In this document: piece by piece, positions 21,630 through 28,947 of the stretch
Position numbering within the stretch: position 1 is the stretch's first letter
Layout: each line of letters starts with the position of its first letter
Translations under genes and position numbers: made by a program
From: a virus
Virus record (IMG/VR): IMGVR_UViG_3300027659_000046
Coordinates: 1 to 51,520 of that record
DNA: 51,520 nt
Strand: one strand, 5' to 3'
The notes under the pieces: model-generated
What the model was told of the DNA's origin: nothing
What the model saw: the letters and a program-made list of their open reading frames with translations, nothing else
Database searches by the model: none

Positions 21630-21637
21630 TACATTTG
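21630..21637 (+). promoter_or_regulatory. -7 element TACATTTG, leaderless start
   Basis: TACATTTG ends 3 nt before the ATG at 21641 (TACATTTGGGTATG). Transcription should begin at or beside the start codon, giving a leaderless mRNA. Confidence 0.45.
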
Positions 21638-21640
21638 GGT

Positions 21641-22129
21641 ATGACTAAAAAGCACGAAGAGTACCTTAACAGTCCGTACAAGATGAACGGTATTGTGGAG
21701 AGGATGTACACTACTAAGACAGATGAGACATTGACGGTAGACCCTGACACTGGGCAGTACTATACCATGAAGAAGGTTAGCCAGAACAAGAAGTTACTGC
21801 ATGATTCATTTGTGTACACCAAACTGTTCCAAGATAGCGTACCTATTCTTATGGGCTTATCGCACTCTTCTCTTAGGATTATACTATATGCTATGAGTGT
21901 GGTTAGACCATTAAACGAATCTGTTATGTTGCATGCACCTGACGTATGTGTAGTCTGCGGTATTGCAGAGAAGACGTTCCATAATAACATTATTGAACTG
22001 TTGGATAAGAGGATACTATCAAGGAAGCTTGGCTCATCTATAGAGTTCTGGTTTGATCCAAATCTATTCTTTAATGGGAATAGGGTAAGGGTAACAGACG
22101 TAAGATTATCAAGCCTAAAAACAACCTAA
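21641..22129 (+). CDS. RepL-like winged-helix protein, replication initiator candidate
   Basis: From the ATG at 21641 the protein is 162 aa. The C-terminal half has a winged-helix pattern: SHSSLRIILYAMS, then CGIAEKTFHNNIIELLDKRI (recognition helix) and SRKLGSSIEFWFDPNLFFNGNRV (wing). The last part mirrors the 'wing, N/D-P-x-x-F-x-G-x-R' ending of plasmid RepL proteins. RepL proteins start plasmid replication, and the gene sits beside the likely origin, so it may initiate phage or plasmid-like replication. A late-gene transcription regulator is the alternative. A TTG at 21635 overlaps the -7 element and is rejected. Confidence 0.55.
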   Translation: MTKKHEEYLNSPYKMNGIVERMYTTKTDETLTVDPDTGQYYTMKKVSQNKKLLHDSFVYTKLFQDSVPILMGLSHSSLRIILYAMSVVRPLNESVMLHAPDVCVVCGIAEKTFHNNIIELLDKRILSRKLGSSIEFWFDPNLFFNGNRVRVTDVRLSSLKTT

Positions 22130-22134
22130 ATTTG
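22127..22134 (+). promoter_or_regulatory. -7 element TAAATTTG made from the upstream stop codon
   Basis: The TAA of the RepL-like gene forms the first three bases of TAAATTTG, 4 nt before the ATG at 22139. Leaderless initiation is expected. Confidence 0.45.
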
Positions 22135-22138
22135 GGGG

Positions 22139-22753
22139 ATGAAATATGAGATACCCCCTGAATTCAAACAGTTTGTTGCTAATGTAAGGAGGAGGTGCAG
22201 TGCCAACAGGATAGAGCTTGTCTTATCTCCTTCAAGGAATGTGGTCATAACTGACAGCTTCTCTACAGACTGTTCGGGGTATTTTGATGATGTAAATAGA
22301 ACGCTAGTGGTTGCCTGTGGCAAACCATTTGAAGAATGGATAGAGATACTCGTGCACGAGTACTCGCACATGCAGCAATGGCTCGGTGACGAAAGGTGGT
22401 CTCACTGGACTGATTGCTGCCTTGATTTATGGTCTTGGTTAGACGGTGATAAGGTGATGAACACACAACAGCTCACTAAGGTCATTGATGGCATGATTGA
22501 GCTTGAGAGGGACTGTGAGGTTAGGGCATTAGAGAATATAAGGTATTGGAAGCTACCTATAAACAAGGCAAGGTATGGCAGGAAGGCTAACCTGTACCTG
22601 TACAGCTATAAAGCAATGCCTATAATGAAGAAGTTCCCTACGGGGCTGTACGACAACGTGGATCTTATTAAGATGTGCCCTACACGTATTAAGAAAAACT
22701 ATAATACGATACCCCAAGATGTGTTAGACTTAATAGTAAAAACTTACGCATAA
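22139..22753 (+). CDS. HEYSH zinc metallopeptidase-like protein
   Basis: The 204-aa protein contains ILVHEYSHMQQW at 70-81, an HExxH zinc site with the helix around it, and a downstream ELERDCEVRALE helix that can give the third ligand (gluzincin style). A short beta segment (NRTLVVACG) precedes the site as in compact minimal gluzincins and ImmA/SprT-like folds. It could process virion proteins or cut a host regulator. It opens the late block with a leaderless-type start. The rest of the chain is basic. Confidence 0.65.
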   Translation: MKYEIPPEFKQFVANVRRRCSANRIELVLSPSRNVVITDSFSTDCSGYFDDVNRTLVVACGKPFEEWIEILVHEYSHMQQWLGDERWSHWTDCCLDLWSWLDGDKVMNTQQLTKVIDGMIELERDCEVRALENIRYWKLPINKARYGRKANLYLYSYKAMPIMKKFPTGLYDNVDLIKMCPTRIKKNYNTIPQDVLDLIVKTYA

Positions 22754-22759
22754 GTTTCT

Positions 22760-22767
22760 TATTTTTG
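22760..22767 (+). promoter_or_regulatory. -7 element TATTTTTG
   Basis: TATTTTTG fits TAnnTTTG and lies 17 nt before the ATG at 22785. No -33 TTTG at 19 bp. Confidence 0.35.
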
Positions 22768-22784
22768 TTATAAATAACGTAAAA

Positions 22785-22919
22785 ATGAAAAATTCAATGA
22801 CAGGGTACGGAGCTAAGGTATCAAGTAAGGCAGCGCCAAAGAGTGCAAAGAAAGACACCAAGTTGTCGGCTAAAGACCAGTTCCTTAAGATGATTAATGC
22901 AAAGAAGAAAAAGAAGTAA
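22785..22919 (+). CDS. 44-aa lysine-rich protein
   Basis: An ATG at 22785 opens 44 codons (MKNSMTGYGAKVSSKAAPKS, ending in five Lys). It is strongly basic and probably binds DNA or RNA. It is the first of four consecutive tiny basic genes before the DUF5872-type protein. Confidence 0.65.
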   Translation: MKNSMTGYGAKVSSKAAPKSAKKDTKLSAKDQFLKMINAKKKKK

Positions 22920-23261
22920 TTGGAAGGAAACGTATCTATATCACCCATCAACAGACAGTTCATTGCATCTCAAGGAATTATTAAAGGGTTGGGTAGTAAA
23001 TTGTCAAATCGCAAAAAATCAAATAAAGAAATGAAACAACAACCGAAGCAGCAACCGAAACCTAAGCCTAAAGCTCAAAGCTATGGTGCTACAAAAGAGG
23101 ATAGTGCTTTTTCAAAAAGGTCTGGTATCCCATTGTCAGATGTAATGGCGCAAGGTGGAGTTACACCTAGGTCTGTAATGAAAGAGATTGAGAAAGAAGG
23201 AGCATATACAGTTAGGATGAAACCTACTGGACTCTATAAAAAACCAGCTAAAAAGAAATAA
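22920..23261 (+). CDS. Basic unknown protein, TTG or internal ATG start
   Basis: The frame begins with TTG directly after the preceding TAA and gives 113 aa. An in-frame ATG at 23031, preceded by an A-rich leader typical of the phylum, gives 76 aa (MKQQPKQQPKPKPKAQSYGA). The Pro/Lys/Gln tract is followed by a small folded unit (FSKRSGIPLSDVMAQGGVTP). The codons before 23031 read like protein, so the longer form is kept with caution. Confidence 0.6.
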   Translation: MEGNVSISPINRQFIASQGIIKGLGSKLSNRKKSNKEMKQQPKQQPKPKPKAQSYGATKEDSAFSKRSGIPLSDVMAQGGVTPRSVMKEIEKEGAYTVRMKPTGLYKKPAKKK

Positions 23262-23262
23262 G

Positions 23263-23409
23263 ATGCCACAACCTAAAAAGCCAGTAGCTAAAAAATCTGT
23301 CAGTAAGGCTGCAAAGAAAAAAGGATTTCCTGACAGGAATGGAGATGGTAAAATAACGAAGATGGATATACTGATTGCAAAAGGTGTAATACCAATGAAA
23401 AAGAAATAA
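23263..23409 (+). CDS. 48-aa basic protein with EF-hand-like loop
   Basis: An ATG one base after the preceding stop opens 48 codons. A Lys-rich N-terminus leads into FPDRNGDGKITKMDIL, an EF-hand or dockerin-type calcium loop (D-x-N-x-D-G-x-I-x-x-x-D), then a Lys-rich end. Similar 'FPD-x-N-x-DG-x-x-T-x-x-D-I-L' peptides occur in other phages. The calcium loop suggests a virion or surface role. Confidence 0.7.
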   Translation: MPQPKKPVAKKSVSKAAKKKGFPDRNGDGKITKMDILIAKGVIPMKKK

Positions 23410-23412
23410 ACA

Positions 23413-23535
23413 ATGGTAAAGGCAAAAGGCTCATCCGATAAGGTTAAGTTAAGCTTTGGTAAAAGGAAGAAGGGTGGAGCCCAAAAGTCTTTTAATAAGC
23501 ATGATAGAAAAGATAGAAAATATAGGATGAGATGA
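23413..23535 (+). CDS. 40-aa highly basic protein
   Basis: An ATG at 23413 opens 40 codons, with Lys/Arg making up much of the chain (SFGKRKKGGAQKSFNKHDRK). The stop overlaps the next ATG (ATGA), so the two are coupled. Likely nucleic-acid binding by charge; no family. Confidence 0.6.
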   Translation: MVKAKGSSDKVKLSFGKRKKGGAQKSFNKHDRKDRKYRMR

Positions 23536-23918
23536 GTACTGCTGTAAAAAAAAATCCGGGATTATGGAAAAGAATAGTTGCCAATGTAAAGGCTGGCTCC
23601 AAAGGTGGAGATGCAAGCGAATGGTCTGCAAGGAAAGCTCAATTAGCGGTAGCCTTGTACAAAAAATCTGGTGGTGGATATCAAGGAAAGAAGTCAAGCT
23701 CAAATTCGTTATCGAAGTGGACGAAAGAGAAATGGACGACCTCTTCTGGGAAGCCCTCGGATGGGATGCGTCGGTATTTGCCGGAGAAGGCGTGGAAGTC
23801 GTTGAGCCCAAGCCAAAGAAAGTCAACAAACCAAGCAAAGGCACAGGGAAACCTGAAAGGCCAACAGTTCGTAAAGCAGCCAAAAAGGATAGCGGAAAAA
23901 GTAAAAGAGTTTAGATAA
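23532..23918 (+). CDS. DUF5872-type basic phage protein
   Basis: The 128-aa product matches the pattern of DUF5872, found in phages and large DNA viruses: LWKRIVANVKAGSKGGDASE, then WSARKAQLAVALYKKSGGGY, SLSKWTKEKWTTSSGKPSDG and RYLPEKAWKSLSP. It is small, basic and of unknown function, and often encoded near structural genes. An overlapping frame at 23564-23914 is treated as its shadow. Confidence 0.8.
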   Translation: MSTAVKKNPGLWKRIVANVKAGSKGGDASEWSARKAQLAVALYKKSGGGYQGKKSSSNSLSKWTKEKWTTSSGKPSDGMRRYLPEKAWKSLSPSQRKSTNQAKAQGNLKGQQFVKQPKRIAEKVKEFR

Positions 23919-23927
23919 ACATTTTAT

Positions 23928-24794
23928 ATGCCAGACCCTAAAAAAACAGAAGGAAAGAAAAAGCCAGAATCATCAACGATAAAGAAAATTGTTGGTAAGG
24001 CTGTTTCGGCTCTTGGAAGCTACACACCTGTTGGTATAGCAGTCAAGGCTGGAAGGGATAAAATAAGTAGGGTTGCTTTAGATCGTATGTCTAAAAATTT
24101 AGACCCATATAGCTATTCTAGCGAAGAGGGAAATCCTGTTGTAAGAGCTGCAAATGCCATTCTTATGAACAAGCCTGAATCTGCAAGGACTGAAACTGAG
24201 CAATTCGTAGAGAAAGGATATGGTAGAGTAGCTATGCCAGACTTCAAAGAAAGAGTAGACCTACTACAGATGCTTACTAACAAAAAGCAGAAGTATAATA
24301 CTATAGAAAAATCAGAATATAAGCCAAGGACTAATGCAGAAGAAGGGGTGCAGTATCATAAATCAAAAGGTCTAGAAAAGTTAATAATAGAAAGGCTAGG
24401 TCTTAAGAATAGAAATATTAAATGGCAAAAGGATGTAGTTGATATGATAACTCCAATCGCCTTAAATAATCCAAAGACAAATAAACCGATGATTAGAAGA
24501 TCTGGTGTTGTTGCAGATGTACCAGGATTGGGATCTGCTACATATGGTGTTGGGAGGGATAAAAAAGGCGTTTATTTAGATTATAAAGATGTTTGGGATT
24601 TGAATCCGAATGAGGGAGTAAATTCTGATGAAGGGAAAAGTATTGGCTCTGAAACAACTTTAGGTAGTATAAAAAATAAAATTATTAGTGGCGCTAAAAA
24701 AGTAGCAATATCTACCATCAACGCTACAGCTACTCCTCCCAAGGTTTACGGTAGGATATACTTTGACCCAAAGACAGGAAAACCTATTCAGTAA
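23928..24794 (+). CDS. Unknown protein, probable virion component
   Basis: The 288-aa product has a basic start (MPDPKKTEGKKKPESSTIKK), a short hydrophobic Gly-rich stretch (VSALGSYTPVGIAVKAG) and a long basic body, ending with KVYGRIYFDPKTGKPIQ. No family was recognised. Its place between DUF5872 and the packaging genes suggests a virion or packaging role. Its last 11 nt overlap the convergent micropeptide gene. Confidence 0.6.
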   Translation: MPDPKKTEGKKKPESSTIKKIVGKAVSALGSYTPVGIAVKAGRDKISRVALDRMSKNLDPYSYSSEEGNPVVRAANAILMNKPESARTETEQFVEKGYGRVAMPDFKERVDLLQMLTNKKQKYNTIEKSEYKPRTNAEEGVQYHKSKGLEKLIIERLGLKNRNIKWQKDVVDMITPIALNNPKTNKPMIRRSGVVADVPGLGSATYGVGRDKKGVYLDYKDVWDLNPNEGVNSDEGKSIGSETTLGSIKNKIISGAKKVAISTINATATPPKVYGRIYFDPKTGKPIQ

Positions 24795-24891
24795 ACATAC
24801 CGACTATAAATAATACTTGTACCTCATAAGGTAATAATATCATTGCAGCAACCCAAGCTGCACAAGCTATATATAATTTATAGTTTTTCAT
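24784..24891 (-). CDS. 35-aa membrane micropeptide on the opposite strand
   Basis: The ATG at 24891 overlaps the stop of the 50-aa micropeptide (ATGA). The 35 residues (MKNYKLYIACAAWVAAMILL, then PYEVQVLFIVGMF) are mainly one or two short hydrophobic segments. It is coupled to the partner gene and points against all surrounding genes. Confidence 0.6.
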   Translation of the reverse strand: MKNYKLYIACAAWVAAMILLPYEVQVLFIVGMFTE

Positions 24892-25040
24892 TTCTTTATA
24901 TAAGCTTTATAGATTAAGAAAATTGTTAAAAGAGGCCAAACTATGCAGAAGGTTATTACATTAATCTCTTCATAGGTAATCCCAATTAAATTGGACACCC
25001 AAACAAGGCTGTTCATACAGATGTTAAATATTTCATTCAT
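24888..25040 (-). CDS. 50-aa membrane micropeptide on the opposite strand
   Basis: The ATG at 25040 opens 50 codons: MNEIFNICMNSLVWVSNLIG, then ITYEEINVITFCIVWPLLTI and a basic end. The acidic YEEIN before a hydrophobic helix with a central WP recalls small phage membrane proteins near lysis genes, but I cannot name a family. A perfect promoter lies directly upstream, so this is a deliberate unit. Confidence 0.7.
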   Translation of the reverse strand: MNEIFNICMNSLVWVSNLIGITYEEINVITFCIVWPLLTIFLIYKAYIKK

Positions 25041-25057
25041 ACGTGTTATCTTTGAAT

Positions 25058-25088
25058 CAAAGTTATAACCTTATTGCTAAATAGCAAA
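25058..25088 (-). promoter_or_regulatory. Exact leftward promoter with palindromic operator
   Basis: On the minus strand TTTG (25088-25085), 19 bp, then TAACTTTG (25065-25058) is an exact Bacteroidota promoter, 18 nt before the ATG of the micropeptide pair. The spacer and -33 box hold TTGCTATTTAGCAA (25074-25087), a 14-bp perfect palindrome, a likely repressor site. Confidence 0.75.
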
Positions 25089-25098
25089 ATATTTTTTT

Positions 25099-25404
25099 AT
25101 GATAGATTATAGGGGAGAAAAGTTTAGCGGGTATAATAAGCCAAAAGACGCATCTGATGGTGTGCATAAGAAGGTGGTACTAGCCAAAGAGGGTGATAAG
25201 GTAAAGCTTATACGCTTTGGAGCAAAGGGATACTCATCTAACTACTCCCCTGAAGCTAGAGAACAATATAGGAAGAGACACGCCAAAGAAGCAAATTCTT
25301 CAAAATTATCTGCTGGTTGGTGGGCTTATCACTATCTTTGGAGTAAGAGCTCACAAGTGTACAGAAGCGGAAAGTCTTCTGGCAAGGGTGAGCGATTCAA
25401 ATAA
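25099..25404 (+). CDS. Conserved phage protein with FSGYNKPK / KVKLIRFG motifs
   Basis: The 101-aa product begins MIDYRGEKFSGYNKPKDASD, then KKVVLAKEGDKVKLIRFGAKG and a C-terminal SAGWWAYHYLWSKSSQVYRS. This 'FSGYNKPK ... VLAKEG-x-KVKLIRFG ... RHAK ... WWA' series recurs in phages of very different hosts; the function is not known to me. It is basic and probably a virion or DNA-associated protein. Confidence 0.7.
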   Translation: MIDYRGEKFSGYNKPKDASDGVHKKVVLAKEGDKVKLIRFGAKGYSSNYSPEAREQYRKRHAKEANSSKLSAGWWAYHYLWSKSSQVYRSGKSSGKGERFK

Positions 25405-25416
25405 ACCAAACCATAT

Positions 25417-26016
25417 ATGGAGCATCTTTACAACACAATCAAACCTGTTGGCAAAAGAGTAGTTATTGCTGTTCGTTCCGGGGAAAAGGATTCCCATAAA
25501 GTAATAAGGGATGACGGAACCGAAGTTGAGTTATTCGTAAATACTAACTACTCATGGGATGGAAAGATTTCCAACCATACACAGGGCACTCTACTAACAG
25601 ATTTCAAAAACCTTAAAGCCGGAACAAATGTACTGTTCAACCACAACTCAATCACAGATGAGTACAAGCTGGATATCGAGCCCGATAACCTTACCTCAGT
25701 TTACGCCATTGACTCAAATATGTTACACTTTGGTGTAAAAGATGACCAAGTCATTTGTATAGATGGATTTATGCTAGCTGAACGTATGTACGAAGAAGAA
25801 GCTAAGTTTGGCAGTATTATACTTGCTGATAAGAAGAAGAAGGAATGCATGCTAAAGATTTTAGCAAAGCCTGAAAGCGTAACAGAGTTTGAGGTTGGAG
25901 ATATTGCAATAGTCTATAAGTACTCCGACTATGAAATGACGCACAATATAGGCGGACAAAGAACTACACTTATTAGACTGAAATATACAGACTGTATAGG
26001 GAAATGGGAAAACTAG
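25417..26016 (+). CDS. Unknown beta-rich protein, weak GroES-like resemblance
   Basis: The 199-aa product begins LYNTIKPVGKRVVIAVRSGE and has EFEVGDIAIVYKYSDYEM near the end. The 'I-K-P-x-G-x-R-V' opening and the late 'V-G-D-x-x-x-x-Y' are also features of GroES-like co-chaperonins, including phage ones that help fold capsid protein. The middle is long and does not fit a standard GroES, so the call stays open. It overlaps the next gene by 13 nt. Confidence 0.55.
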   Translation: MEHLYNTIKPVGKRVVIAVRSGEKDSHKVIRDDGTEVELFVNTNYSWDGKISNHTQGTLLTDFKNLKAGTNVLFNHNSITDEYKLDIEPDNLTSVYAIDSNMLHFGVKDDQVICIDGFMLAERMYEEEAKFGSIILADKKKKECMLKILAKPESVTEFEVGDIAIVYKYSDYEMTHNIGGQRTTLIRLKYTDCIGKWEN

Positions 26017-26300
26017 AAGACAAGATAGCTATATACGAATCCGATGGAATCGTTGGGGCTTACTACGCGCTGAATAGAAAACTAAACGAGATTACATCAT
26101 TGCTAAATAACAATGACCTTTCTAAGCTTGACCTATCTGATAAGGATAATGGATCATGGGAAAGGGTAATGAAGTTGTTTAATAGCGTAGGTGATATAAA
26201 CGAAGTATTGAAGAAGCTAAGAGTAGACAATCAGTTATCGGGTGATGAAGAGAAGGATAAGTCTAGGAGGAAACCCATAATAGAAGAACTGTTCAAATGA
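26004..26300 (+). CDS. Unknown helical protein
   Basis: The 98-aa product is acidic and helical (YYALNRKLNEITSLLNNNDL; GDEEKDKSRRKPIIEELFK). Start and stop overlap both neighbours (13 and 4 nt), so it is coupled within the packaging operon. A small-terminase or chaperone partner role is possible from position only. Confidence 0.55.
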   Translation: MGKLEDKIAIYESDGIVGAYYALNRKLNEITSLLNNNDLSKLDLSDKDNGSWERVMKLFNSVGDINEVLKKLRVDNQLSGDEEKDKSRRKPIIEELFK

Positions 26301-26911
26301 GGAAAAGAATAAAGCTTTCCGATGATAAGGAGGTTATTTACAAAGCCTACCAAGATGCTTTATCCGATTTGAGGGTAGAGAAGTTTAGGAGCAGAAAACA
26401 TATTGAGGACAAGAAGGAGATACGGGAGGAGAAGAACAAGAAGATAAATACTATGTCTTATAAACACTTCCGAATGACTCAAGTCCTTTGGGGTGTAAAT
26501 AAAAGGATAGAGAGGTTAAAGAAAAGGCACTCCGTTCATCAAGCTAAAGGAAGAAGGGATGGGTATAAGAAGGCTGTAGCTAGGATGGATAAGCCTAACT
26601 TCAAGACAGACAATCCTGCTAGATTTATAGGGATGCTTGGCATCCTAACAGATGCAATGGGGTTGACTATTAATGAATGCGCATTCCTTATGTGGGCAAA
26701 TAGATACGACTACTTTGTAAAGTCAGATTTTGCTAGAGATATGGAAGGAACAAGTATACCATATTATTCTTGCGTAAGTAGACTAAAAGAAAAGGGGATG
26801 ATTGTTAAAATGGAAGAGGCTAAAGAATACGGAAGGTTCAAGTTTTGCTTAAACGCAATAGGAAAGATGAATGCTTCTAAGGTAGATAAGTTTGTAAAGA
26901 AGATAAATTGA
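26297..26911 (+). CDS. Winged-helix protein directly before TerL, small-terminase candidate
   Basis: The 204-aa product has a long basic helical N-terminal half and a C-terminal winged-helix region: LTDAMGLTINECAFLMWANR, then YYSCVSRLKEKGMIVKMEEA and a wing GRFKFCLNAIGKM. The pattern resembles MarR-type domains. Its position immediately before the large terminase, overlapping it by 4 nt, is where the small terminase normally sits, so it may recognise packaging DNA. A regulator is the alternative. Confidence 0.6.
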   Translation: MRKRIKLSDDKEVIYKAYQDALSDLRVEKFRSRKHIEDKKEIREEKNKKINTMSYKHFRMTQVLWGVNKRIERLKKRHSVHQAKGRRDGYKKAVARMDKPNFKTDNPARFIGMLGILTDAMGLTINECAFLMWANRYDYFVKSDFARDMEGTSIPYYSCVSRLKEKGMIVKMEEAKEYGRFKFCLNAIGKMNASKVDKFVKKIN

Positions 26912-28926
26912 AGCAGACATACAACATATACGGAATAGATTACGAGTGTCCAGATACTCCATCTGTGATAGATGGTTCTCAATTCGCGAACTGCGAACAG
27001 TATTTTAGGAGGACTGAAGTCCCTGTATCATTTGAAGACCTGGAGTTTGACGAGGACGGGAATGCTGTGTATGATGACAACCATATTGACTTTATTACCA
27101 AAGAGGTTGATAAGATAAAGAACGGATACTGGTTTATGAATGACGGTGATTCTACGTACATAAACGGTCTTCACTATTTCTATTTAAACTATTGGACTCT
27201 TGAGAATGGCGAAATGCCTGACTATAGAGATGTAGATAGAAGGTATTTCTATTTCCAGGAGTATTGTGAAAATGATACGCAATGCTACGGTATTATACGA
27301 ATAAAGAAACGTAGGGAAGGTGCTACATCTCAAGCTACGTGCTATTTAGTTTGGAAGGCTATAACCCAAAAGAAATCATTCTGTGGTATCATATCAAAGA
27401 CTGGTAAGGATGCTTCCGATGCTTTCATATACATGGTGATGAATGGGTATAGGAACTTGCCTGTATTCCTAAAGCCGAGAGTAGAGGATGAGGATACAAA
27501 GACGGAGCTTGTATTCAGGAAAAGAAAGGATAAGAGGAAAGCTAAGGTTAGAGACAAAGGACAAATCTATGATAGCGATATCGGTCTTGAGTCTAAGATT
27601 AACTTTAAGAATACGGCTCTTAACTCATATGATTCCGGAAGGGTAAGTGCACTACTTATGGACGAGGCTGGTAAGTGGCCGAAAGAAGTAGCCGTAAACC
27701 AGTACTGGCCTATCGTTAAAAAGACTCTTACTAGGGGTGCTATCAAGGTGGGGTTCTGCCTTATACCATCAACGGCAAATGATGCAAAGAGTGGGGGTGA
27801 GCCGTACAAGATGCTGTTTGAGCAGTCTAATCAATTTAAAGACCATAGCACTGCAACAGGACTATACAGATATTTCTGCCCAGCGTATGACGGATACGAG
27901 GGTTTTATAGATAGGCATGGAAAGTCAATAATAGATACACCTACAGAAGAGCAAGCAAATTATATAAAGAAGAGATACGGATTAAAGATTGTATCCGGAG
28001 CGAAAGACTATCTGCTAAAGCAAAGACAACTGCTGTCTGATGATAAGAAGGCTCTTTCCGAAGAGATAAGGATGAACCCATTTGATGAGAATGAGGCATT
28101 CATGATTGACCAAAAGAAATGTTATTTTAACGCAGAAAAGATATACAACCAAATTGACTTCTTAAAAGAAGAAAGGATACCAATTAGGAAGGTACGTTTG
28201 ATATGGAAGGATGATAAAACTGTAGATTGGGTTGATGACAAGGATGGTCCTTGGAAGGTTTATAAGTTCCCTCCAAACGGGGAGTCTAATAAAGTGCTAG
28301 AATCGGATGGGATAAAAATACCCGCAAATACGCATAAATACGTATCCGGTATTGACCCATTCAAATCATCCGTCATTTCTGGTAAGGGATCAATGGGGGC
28401 TTGCCTTGTATTTGAGAGATTGGATATTGGTGACCCAAGTAACACCTGTATGCCAATAGCGGAATATATTGACAGACCAAGGCTAAAGTCTATGTTCCAC
28501 GATGAGATGCTGAAAGCTTCAATATATTGGGGATACAAAGCCTGTTACGAGAATGACGTAGGAGATGACTTTGTTGACTACTTCAGTAATAAGGGGTTCA
28601 AGGGGTATCTGATGAAGACTCCCGAGTCCGCTATAGACAAGAACCGGAAAAGGAATGTATCGAAGTTTGGGGTTACTTCCGGTGATGCATTTGCATTGGC
28701 TAGGCAGTTGGACACCTGCATAACCTACATAGAGAACCATTGTGAGAAGATAGTCTTTAGCGAACTGTTGGAGGAACTTCTTCAGTATGACCATGAGCAT
28801 AGGACTATTTACGATAGAAGTGTGGCATTTATGATAAGTTTGCTTTCTGGCGTATCTTTAGAAAGCAAGAGGATAGAGAAGGCTTCAGCCTCCATTCCTA
28901 TCAGGACGTTTAAACTAACAACATAA
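26908..28926 (+). CDS. Terminase large subunit
   Basis: The 672-aa protein has the packaging ATPase motifs RIKKRREGATSQ at 131-142 (Walker A variant) and SALLMDEAGKW at 247-257 (Walker B with catalytic Glu). The C-terminal nuclease motifs are YVSGIDPFKSS (first Asp), YENDVGDDFVDYF and DRSVAFMISLL (last Asp). It cuts and pumps genomic DNA into the prohead through the portal. The start is TTG, overlapping the previous stop as TTGA; no earlier or nearby ATG would keep the N-terminus. Length is normal for podoviruses of this group. Confidence 0.9.
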   Translation: MKQTYNIYGIDYECPDTPSVIDGSQFANCEQYFRRTEVPVSFEDLEFDEDGNAVYDDNHIDFITKEVDKIKNGYWFMNDGDSTYINGLHYFYLNYWTLENGEMPDYRDVDRRYFYFQEYCENDTQCYGIIRIKKRREGATSQATCYLVWKAITQKKSFCGIISKTGKDASDAFIYMVMNGYRNLPVFLKPRVEDEDTKTELVFRKRKDKRKAKVRDKGQIYDSDIGLESKINFKNTALNSYDSGRVSALLMDEAGKWPKEVAVNQYWPIVKKTLTRGAIKVGFCLIPSTANDAKSGGEPYKMLFEQSNQFKDHSTATGLYRYFCPAYDGYEGFIDRHGKSIIDTPTEEQANYIKKRYGLKIVSGAKDYLLKQRQLLSDDKKALSEEIRMNPFDENEAFMIDQKKCYFNAEKIYNQIDFLKEERIPIRKVRLIWKDDKTVDWVDDKDGPWKVYKFPPNGESNKVLESDGIKIPANTHKYVSGIDPFKSSVISGKGSMGACLVFERLDIGDPSNTCMPIAEYIDRPRLKSMFHDEMLKASIYWGYKACYENDVGDDFVDYFSNKGFKGYLMKTPESAIDKNRKRNVSKFGVTSGDAFALARQLDTCITYIENHCEKIVFSELLEELLQYDHEHRTIYDRSVAFMISLLSGVSLESKRIEKASASIPIRTFKLTT

Positions 28927-28930
28927 TTTG

Positions 28931-28938
28931 TACTTTTG
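28931..28938 (+). promoter_or_regulatory. -7 element TACTTTTG before the portal gene
   Basis: TACTTTTG fits TAnnTTTG and ends 9 nt before the portal ATG at 28948. The region 18-20 bp upstream reads GTTTA, a weak -33. Confidence 0.45.
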
Positions 28939-28947
28939 CTTTAGATT

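Noticed and set aside
23564-23914. 116-codon frame overlapping the DUF5872-type gene
   Set aside because: It lies in another frame of a well-supported family member and shows no domain; treated as a shadow.
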